Assembly: GCA_002315535.1 (NCBI GenBank)
Contig: DCHA01000072.1
Span: 25,159 to 31,188 of the forward strand
Source: Firmicutes bacterium UBA1764
Lineage (GTDB): Bacteria > Bacillota > Clostridia > Peptostreptococcales > Anaerovoracaceae
DNA: 6,030 nucleotides
Direction: 5' to 3'
Shown: in pieces, positions 1-3,953 of the stretch
Numbering within the stretch: the stretch's first letter is position 1
Layout of the letters: each line of letters starts with the position of its first letter
The notes under the pieces: generated by a model
Databases searched by the model: none
What the model was told of the DNA's origin: nothing
What the model saw: the letters and a program-made list of their open reading frames with translations, nothing else
Program-made: the position numbers and the translations under genes

Positions 1-10
1 AGCGAGAAGG

Positions 11-100
11 CACAGAAGGTGCAAGCAGTCGCAAGTAGGCACAAGAAGTCGCAAGTAGGGACAAGAAGTCACAAGAATGCACAAGAAGGCGTAAGCTATG
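11..100. repeat. 10-bp tandem repeat array
   Basis: Nine or so consecutive decamers fit a consensus near RCAAGWAGKC. The clearest run is 21-90: gcaagcagtc, gcaagtaggc, acaagaagtc, gcaagtaggg, acaagaagtc, acaagaatgc, acaagaaggc. Two of them also form a 20-bp higher-order unit repeated at 31-50 and 51-70. The array may begin before base 11, because the window edge cuts the left side. It ends about 35 bp before the start codon at 136. A reading frame runs through it, but a 10-bp period does not preserve codons and the translation is low-complexity, so I treat it as non-coding. Function unknown; it could be local slippage or a protein-binding array. Confidence 0.75.
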
Positions 101-135
101 TACGTGCGCAGGGGATAACAATCCAGGGGGAAAAG

Positions 136-770
136 ATGAATCCAATAGAGAAAATTGATGATGCCCTGACAGAATTAAAGCGAATGAATCAGGGGATTGG
201 AAACGCGCTCAGCAAGGCGGCGCCGGGGACATTGATGGTGTCAAAGAACGCATCGTCGGTGGCCTATTTCAAGGTTACATATGAGGATGGCAAGCGCCGC
301 CTGCAGGGAATCGCGAGCGACAAAGATCTTGTATACAGGCTTGCGCACGAGGAGTATCTCCGCAAAATGCGGACCCGCGTCGAAGAGAATATCGATGTTC
401 TCGAATATGCCAGAGCCTGCATGAAACCGCTCGCTCCGGAGGACATATTTAAGGATTTGCCGAAGAACTATGATGCGCTGGAGGCTCCGGCAGTAGTCAA
501 TCCTTACGCGGCGCTTGGCGGCGAGCGCGCGATGAATCCGTCGCGTGATCAGAATTTGCGAATCGCAAAGCTGGGCCGCGAGGTCTTGGGCATGTCGGCC
601 TGCTGTCTGTCCCGGAGTATGCCGAAAGGCACTTTGAAAAAATGGCGCAATACAGGGCCGCCGGTTTTGTGCAGGGGCAGAATTTGCTGCTGAGCTTTGA
701 TGATGAAAACGGCAACATTAATATGCAACTGATATCGCTGATGATTGATAATGCTTTCGGTATTGAATAG
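136..770 (+). pseudogene. Disrupted hypothetical protein, probable remnant of a PD-(D/E)XK-like family
   Basis: The start is ATG 136 with AGGGGG five bases upstream (125-130). The first frame stays open to a stop at 691-693, but after about base 590 its translation becomes cysteine- and arginine-rich junk. The frame beginning at positions divisible by 3 takes over from about 585 and ends at TAG 768-770. It encodes a sensible tail: GHVGLLSVPEYAERHFEKMA, then YRAAGFVQGQNLLLSF and an Ile-rich end. From memory, both halves resemble a Clostridia hypothetical-protein family. The N-terminal half shows PGTLMVSKN...YFKV and LAHEEYLRKM, and the family tail is WEHFGMMDDPEYAE-like with a later PGxNLxxxF. 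Family members carry a nuclease-like centre (SKSE...YPDF...RKE) between these parts. That centre is absent here, so an internal deletion plus a one-base shift is likely. The two pieces are seen directly; the family assignment is recall. Confidence 0.6.
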
Positions 771-799
771 TTGCCGGAGCGTGCGGGCTTGTGTGTATT

Positions 800-815
800 G
801 ATTATTGCGATAATC
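800..815. other. Small inverted repeat upstream of the toxin-antitoxin promoter
   Basis: GATTAT (800-805) and ATAATC (810-815) form a perfect 6-bp stem with loop TGCG. Weaker outer pairing of CTTGTG (789-794) with CGCAAG (820-825) is possible. It lies between the disrupted gene and the -35 box at 829. It has no T-tract, so it is not a standard terminator. It could be a remnant of structure or an extra binding site; no function can be assigned. Confidence 0.35.
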
Positions 816-828
816 GACCGCAAGAATA

Positions 829-857
829 TTGACTGTATCGGATTTGTGTAATACAAT
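829..857 (+). promoter_or_regulatory. Sigma-A promoter of the relBE-like operon
   Basis: TTGACT (829-834) and TACAAT (852-857) are separated by exactly 17 bases, which is one mismatch from consensus in each box. Transcription should start near 864. The antitoxin start codon is at 882, so the leader is under 20 nt and carries GGAGG at 870-874. The -10 box lies inside the repeated TGTAATACAA element, as expected for an autoregulated toxin-antitoxin promoter. Confidence 0.8.
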
Positions 858-866
858 GTAATACAA
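847..866. promoter_or_regulatory. Tandem palindromic operator, TGTAATACAA x 2
   Basis: TGTAATACAA occurs twice back to back (847-856 and 857-866). Each copy contains TGTA-A-TACA, a 9-bp palindrome around a central A. The pair covers the -10 box and the predicted transcription start. Ribbon-helix-helix antitoxins of RelB type bind such repeated half-sites cooperatively as dimers. The inferred ligand is therefore the antitoxin encoded directly downstream, alone or with its toxin. The repeat is seen directly; binding is inferred. Confidence 0.7.
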
Positions 867-881
867 GATGGAGGCGCTATT

Positions 882-1103
882 ATGGCAATATCATTAAGAT
901 TAACAGAGGAAGATACTGTGTTAATTAAAAATTATGCAGCTCTTCACAACATAAGCTTGTCCGATTTGTTTAGGCAAGCGGTAATGGAAAAAATAGAAGA
1001 TGAATATGATCTGGCCGCATTTAATAGGGCTATGGAAGAATATCAACAGGATCCGACAACTTATTCCTTGGATGAGGTTGAAAAGGAGCTCGGATTACGT
1101 TGA
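882..1103 (+). CDS. RelB-family (ribbon-helix-helix) antitoxin
   Basis: A 73-residue protein. The N-terminal strand AISLRLTEED (residues 2-11) followed by an amphipathic helix and NISLSDLFRQAV (24-35) is a ribbon-helix-helix DNA-binding fold of the RelB/DUF6290 type. The acidic, helical C-terminal half (about 36-73, with MEEYQQDPTTYSLDEVEKEL) is the part that normally wraps around and neutralises the toxin. The start is ATG 882, set by GGAGG seven bases upstream. The stop overlaps the toxin start, so the two are translated as a coupled pair. It should repress its own promoter through the duplicated TGTAATACAA box. Length and layout are typical. Which RelB subgroup it belongs to cannot be settled by eye. 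Confidence 0.88.
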   Translation: MAISLRLTEEDTVLIKNYAALHNISLSDLFRQAVMEKIEDEYDLAAFNRAMEEYQQDPTTYSLDEVEKELGLR

Positions 1104-1369
1104 TATATCATGTTGAGTTTACAACGCAAGCTTTGAAGGGCCTTAAGAAGCTCGACAAGCCGGCGGCTTCTTTGATAACCGGCTGGATTAAAAAGAACAT
1201 TGAAGGATGCGAGAATCCCAGAATACACGGGAAGGCTCTGGCCGCTGACAAAGCAGGGCAGTGGCGATACCGTGTCGGCGATTACAGAATTTTGGCTTTG
1301 ATTCGTGACGATGTAGTTACAATTCTCATTATTAATATCGGGCATCGACGGGATATCTACAATAGATAG
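1100..1369 (+). CDS. RelE/ParE-family toxin (probable mRNA interferase)
   Basis: An 89-residue basic protein, the toxin of the pair. Family marks are the N-terminal strand IYHVEFT, the helical KGLKKLDKPAA segment (13-23), and the core strand WRYRVGDYRIL (55-65). The C-terminal IGHRRDIY (80-87) carries the Arg and Tyr that take part in catalysis or ribosome contact in RelE enzymes. These point to ribosome-dependent mRNA cleavage rather than gyrase poisoning, but ParE and RelE cannot be separated with certainty by eye. The only fitting start is TTG 1100, within the TTGA that also holds the antitoxin stop. AAAAGGAG lies at 1081-1088, 11 bases upstream. A rare start codon plus coupling would keep toxin below antitoxin. 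The frame is intact. Confidence 0.88.
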   Translation: MIYHVEFTTQALKGLKKLDKPAASLITGWIKKNIEGCENPRIHGKALAADKAGQWRYRVGDYRILALIRDDVVTILIINIGHRRDIYNR

Positions 1370-1377
1370 AATGCCGG

Positions 1378-1410
1378 AGCGCGTTTGTCTAAGGCAGACG
1401 CGCTTTTTTA
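1378..1410 (+). terminator. Rho-independent terminator of the toxin-antitoxin operon
   Basis: AGCGCGT (1378-1384) pairs perfectly with ACGCGCT (1398-1404) around a 13-nt loop, and six T residues follow (1404-1409). It begins 9 bases after the toxin stop codon and closes the operon. Confidence 0.85.
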
Positions 1411-1443
1411 TTGCCAACATAACACATCGCCTTAAAAACCGGC

Positions 1444-1771
1444 TAACTGTTTTACAGTTTGCTCTCCAACACGCCTAGCTGTTAGGTTTGTGCCTGGCAC
1501 CTTAACAGTTTTGTTTTGATTGTTGCTTACTGTTTTACAAACAGGCGTGAAAAGGCGCTTGGTGTTATATTCCAGTGCTGAATCATAACAGTGCGACCGG
1601 TTATGTGTGTAACTGTAAAACACTTACCCTGTTTTTCGGCCAAACTGTTAAGCCTCCGGCAGAAACCTTAACAGTTTAGGCAAAAATGCGTGCAACTGTA
1701 AAACACTTGGGCGAATTTTGCGCCAAACTGTTAACCCGCCAGCAAAATACTTGAATCAACCTGAAATGCGT
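1444..1771. repeat. Fold-back block of AACTGTWAA-type repeats, 83-bp period
   Basis: The gene-free stretch 1411-1827 is dominated by this block. An imperfect direct repeat of period 83 starts near 1606 and again near 1689: AACTGTAAAACACTT recurs at 1611 and 1694, and CAAACTGTTAA at 1641 and 1724. An inverted, diverged copy fills 1444-1545, with minus-strand AACTGTAAA at 1451-1459 and AACTGTTAA at 1502-1510. The structure is roughly symmetrical about 1576, where TGTTAT (1563-1568) faces ATAACA (1585-1590). Inside one unit, AAACTGTTAAG (1642-1652) and CTTAACAGTTT (1667-1677) form a perfect 11-bp stem with a 14-nt loop. The inverted copy holds the palindrome GTGCCTGGCAC (1490-1500). I find no credible coding frame. 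It could be a decayed MITE, a REP-like cluster or a regulatory array. Confidence 0.7.
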
Positions 1772-1779
1772 GATATCAT
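1751..1779 (+). promoter_or_regulatory. Sigma-A promoter of the SPFH operon
   Basis: TTGAAT (1751-1756) and TATCAT (1774-1779) are spaced by 17 bases. Initiation would fall near 1786, giving a leader of about 40 nt. AAAGGA (1814-1819) sits eight bases before the ATG at 1828. The -10 box is embedded in the left TGATATCA box of the palindrome, so the promoter looks repressible. Confidence 0.65.
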
Positions 1780-1789
1780 TATGATATCA
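1771..1789. promoter_or_regulatory. 19-bp palindromic operator, two TGATATCA boxes
   Basis: TGATATCA at 1771-1778 and again at 1782-1789 are separated by TTA. Each 8-mer is self-complementary, and the whole 19 bp is a palindrome except at its central base. It covers the -10 box and the predicted start site, the classic position for a repressor. The likeliest binder is the ribbon-helix-helix protein encoded by the second gene of the same operon (2889-3083), since such proteins bind short repeated half-sites. The palindrome is seen directly; the partner is inferred. Confidence 0.7.
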
Positions 1790-1827
1790 AAATAAACTCA
1801 ATAACCCAAAGGGAAAGGATTAAAGAA

Positions 1828-2889
1828 ATGAACGAAAAGATTATTACCAAAAAGAAGGGCATGCTTGTGATGATACTTTGCATCCTCGCATACATCGTTG
1901 CAATTCCGGTGCTCATCATCGGTATCAACATGTCAGCGATAATGTACATGAGCTACGTGCTTGGCAGCATCAGCTTCATCGCGATGCGCGCACTCAGCAT
2001 CGTCCTGATCATAGCATCCGCTCTGTGGCTTGCACTTGGCTGGATATTCTTCTTAGGCCTCAAGGTTATCAAGCCGCAAGAGGCGCTGGTTCTGACGCTC
2101 TTCGGCAAGTACTACGGCACCCTCAGAGAGGACGGCTTTTACTGGGTTAACCCGTTCTGCAGCGCAGTAAATCCTGCCGCAGGCACCAAGCTTAATCAGT
2201 CCGGAGATGTCAGCAGCGAAAGTGCACTCGAGCTCGCGGTAAAGGGCTCCGGCACACAGAGCGTTCAGTTTGCGAGCAAGAAAATTTCGCTCAAGGTAAT
2301 GACACTCAACAACAGTCGCCAGAAGATCAATGACTGCCTGGGCAATCCGATCGAAATCGGAATCGCCGTTATGTGGCGCGTCATCGATCCGGTCAAGGCT
2401 GTGTTTAACGTTGATAATTACAAGGAATACCTGTCGCTTCAGTGCGACAGCGCAGTCAGAAATATAGTTAGAATTTATCCGTATGATATTGCGCCCGGAG
2501 TCGACACCACAGGGGACGGCGTTGCAGACGAGGGCAGCCTTCGCGGATCTTCAGAGCTAGTTGCAAAGCGCATCAAGGATGAAATTCAGTCCAAGGTTGC
2601 AGAGGCAGGCATCGAGGTTATCGAGGCAAGAATCACATATCTTGCGTACGCTCCGGAAATCGCCGCAGTAATGCTGCAAAGACAGCAGGCAAGCGCAATC
2701 ATCGATGCAAGAAAGATGATTGTTGACGGCGCTGTGGGCATGGTCGAAATGGCGCTCGAAAGACTCGCAGAAAACGACACAGTTCAGCTCGACGAAGAAC
2801 GCAAGGCCGCAATGGTATCCAACCTGCTCGTTGTTCTTTGCGGCAACAAGGACGCTCAACCAATTGTTAATTCAGGAAGTTTGTACTAA
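1828..2889 (+). CDS. Membrane-anchored SPFH/band 7 domain protein
   Basis: A 353-residue protein. A basic N-terminus (KIITKKKG) precedes a hydrophobic segment at about 12-34. A second long hydrophobic stretch, about 41-80, could hold two helices. Then comes the SPFH signature: VIKPQEALVLTLFGKYYGTL (80-99), REDGFYWVNPF (100-110), KKISLKVMTLNNSRQKINDC (151-170) and GNPIEIGIAVMWRVIDP (172-188). The region 245-312 (LVAKRIKDEIQSKVAEAGIE, ARITYLAYAPEIAAVMLQRQ) is the conserved membrane-proximal helix and coiled-coil used for oligomerisation in stomatin/flotillin relatives. Such proteins form ring scaffolds at the cytoplasmic membrane. Client proteins here are unknown. AAAGGA eight bases upstream fixes the start. 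The stop shares one base with the next start (TAATG), so the two genes are coupled. An unusual acidic DTTGDGVAD loop occurs at 226-234. Confidence 0.9.
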   Translation: MNEKIITKKKGMLVMILCILAYIVAIPVLIIGINMSAIMYMSYVLGSISFIAMRALSIVLIIASALWLALGWIFFLGLKVIKPQEALVLTLFGKYYGTLREDGFYWVNPFCSAVNPAAGTKLNQSGDVSSESALELAVKGSGTQSVQFASKKISLKVMTLNNSRQKINDCLGNPIEIGIAVMWRVIDPVKAVFNVDNYKEYLSLQCDSAVRNIVRIYPYDIAPGVDTTGDGVADEGSLRGSSELVAKRIKDEIQSKVAEAGIEVIEARITYLAYAPEIAAVMLQRQQASAIIDARKMIVDGAVGMVEMALERLAENDTVQLDEERKAAMVSNLLVVLCGNKDAQPIVNSGSLY

Positions 2890-3083
2890 TGGCAGAAAAA
2901 AAGCAGGTCCCACTGAGGCTCTCGGAAAAACTTTATAACGACATCGCCGCGTGGGCAGAGGACGACTTCAGGTCGGTGAACGGGCAAATCGAGTACCTGC
3001 TGATGGAGTGCGTGCGCCAGCGCAAGAAGGACGGAAAGTACGTTTCCAAGGAAATCGACAAGCCTATCGAGCTTGATATTTAG
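2889..3083 (+). CDS. Arc-like ribbon-helix-helix protein, probable autoregulator
   Basis: A 64-residue protein starting at ATG 2889 inside the SPFH stop (TAATG), with AGGAAG at 2874-2879. KKQVPLRLSEKLY (residues 4-16) gives the DNA-contacting strand and turn. IAAWAEDDFRSVNGQIEYLL (19-38) forms helix A, the turn and the start of helix B. This is the Arc/MetJ ribbon-helix-helix layout. A basic stretch (RQRKKDGK) and an acidic tail (EIDKPIELDI) follow. Small proteins of this type recur next to SPFH genes in Firmicutes and are, to my recollection, sometimes mislabelled as a PTS ascorbate subunit; nothing here supports a transporter. The likely role is repression of its own operon through the TGATATCA palindrome at 1771-1789. 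Fold confidence is good; the target is inferred. Confidence 0.82.
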   Translation: MAEKKQVPLRLSEKLYNDIAAWAEDDFRSVNGQIEYLLMECVRQRKKDGKYVSKEIDKPIELDI

Positions 3084-3091
3084 TTTCGTGT

Positions 3092-3135
3092 GCCGGAGCC
3101 TTACGCAGCAAAGCTTTGCGTCGCGCATGCTCGGC
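3092..3135 (+). other. Hairpin in the spacer between the RHH and ABC genes
   Basis: GCCGGAGC (3092-3099) pairs with GCTCGGC (3129-3135) if one G is bulged. Inside, ACGCA (3103-3107) pairs with TGCGT (3117-3121). No T-tract follows, since the next bases are GTATAAAC, so this is not a standard terminator. It may attenuate or process a transcript running from the SPFH pair into the ABC genes. I found no convincing promoter in the remaining spacer: TTGCGT at 3116 with TATAAA at 3137 has only 15 bases between the boxes. Confidence 0.5.
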
Positions 3136-3176
3136 GTATAAACATAATTCATAATTTGTTTCAAAAGGGGAATGAA

Positions 3177-3944
3177 ATGTTAAAAATTGAAAACTTAACA
3201 AAGACATATGGTGATTTCAAAGCAGTCGATAATCTGAGCCTGCACATACAGCCGGGCGAGATATACGGTTTTATCGGTCGCAACGGCGCGGGCAAAACCA
3301 CGACAATCAAGTCTGTGGTTGGGCTGCTGCAGTTTGACGAGGGCGAAATCACGATTGACGGATACTCAATAAAGAGCGAGCCTATCGCTTGCAAAAAAAT
3401 ATTTTCATACATTCCGGACAACCCGGATCTTTATGAATTCATGACAGGCATTGCCTATCTGAATTTTGTTGCGGACATTTATGATGTCAGCCCTGACAAG
3501 AGAAATCAGAAAATTTCCAAGTATGGCGACGCCTTTGATATCACAAAGGATTTGTCAAAACCGATCTCTGCTTATTCACATGGCATGAAGCAAAAGCTTG
3601 CGATTATTGCGGCGCTGATTCATGACCCGAAGCTGATAATTATGGACGAGCCCTTTGTAGGACTGGATCCGCTGGCAACACACAACGTAAAAGAAATCAT
3701 GCACGAAATCTGCGAGGGCGGAGGAGCGATATTTTTCTCGACTCACGTTCTTGAGGTTGCTGAAAAGCTTTGCGACAAAATTGCAATTATTAAAGACGGT
3801 GTGCTTCTTAGATCGGGCAGCATGGAAGAGGTTAAGGGCGACGAGTCGCTCGAGTCCTTGTTCCTTGAGCTCGAGGACTACGATGACGAAAAGCTTGATG
3901 ATGCGAACGCTGACACTGCAAAGCGCGGCGCAGAAAGCAAGTAG
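3177..3944 (+). CDS. ABC transporter ATP-binding protein, EcsA/BcrA-like
   Basis: A 255-residue nucleotide-binding subunit. It shows the A-loop region KTYGDFKAV (9-17), Walker A GRNGAGKTT (34-42) and signature AYSHGMKQKLAI (132-143). Walker B LIIMDEPFVGLDP (153-165) includes the catalytic Glu158, and the H-loop is FFSTHVLEVAE (186-196) with His190. The Q-loop position reads YIPDNPDLYE (78-87), with Asp where Gln is usual; this is common among EcsA/BcrA-like exporter ATPases. An acidic tail follows from about 227 (LFLELEDYDDEKLDDANAD). The frame stays open upstream to 3090, but AAAAGGGG (3163-3170) six bases before ATG 3177 and the family N-terminus (MLKIENLTKTYG) fix this start. The permease follows at once. 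Substrate unknown; export is inferred from the partner. Confidence 0.92.
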   Translation: MLKIENLTKTYGDFKAVDNLSLHIQPGEIYGFIGRNGAGKTTTIKSVVGLLQFDEGEITIDGYSIKSEPIACKKIFSYIPDNPDLYEFMTGIAYLNFVADIYDVSPDKRNQKISKYGDAFDITKDLSKPISAYSHGMKQKLAIIAALIHDPKLIIMDEPFVGLDPLATHNVKEIMHEICEGGGAIFFSTHVLEVAEKLCDKIAIIKDGVLLRSGSMEEVKGDESLESLFLELEDYDDEKLDDANADTAKRGAESK

Positions 3945-3948
3945 GTGG
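3943..3948 (+). promoter_or_regulatory. Ribosome binding site deciding the permease start
   Basis: AGGTGG lies five bases before ATG 3954 and overlaps the ATPase stop codon. The alternative GTG at 3945 sits within this sequence and has only a weak AGAAAG upstream, so ATG 3954 is preferred. The alternative would add three residues (MAR). Confidence 0.5.
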
Positions 3949-3953
3949 CGCGC

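Noticed and set aside
19..135. In-frame extension of the first gene upstream to base 19
   Set aside because: It runs through the 10-bp tandem array, gives low-complexity protein, and the ATG at 136 has a strong AGGGGG site five bases upstream.
585..595. Programmed -1 frameshift linking the two halves of the first gene
   Set aside because: The bases around the junction (CTTGGGC) do not form a canonical slippery heptamer, and a central domain appears to be missing, so decay is simpler.
497..866. Two overlapping minus-strand open frames of over 100 codons
   Set aside because: They mirror the disrupted gene and its promoter region, have no ribosome site I can support, and their proteins match nothing recognisable.
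1432..1623. Minus-strand open frame of 63 codons in the repeat block
   Set aside because: It lies entirely in the AACTGTWAA fold-back repeats and has no plausible composition or ribosome site.
1444..1771. CRISPR array
   Set aside because: The repeat units are 83 bp, imperfect, and partly inverted, without uniform short repeats and unique spacers.
3090..3176. N-terminal extension of the ABC ATPase
   Set aside because: The extra residues fall in the hairpin spacer and precede the conserved family start MLKIENLTKTYG, which has its own strong ribosome site.
3536..3543. A third TGATATCA box
   Set aside because: It is a single copy inside the ATPase coding sequence, without the paired spacing or a promoter context.
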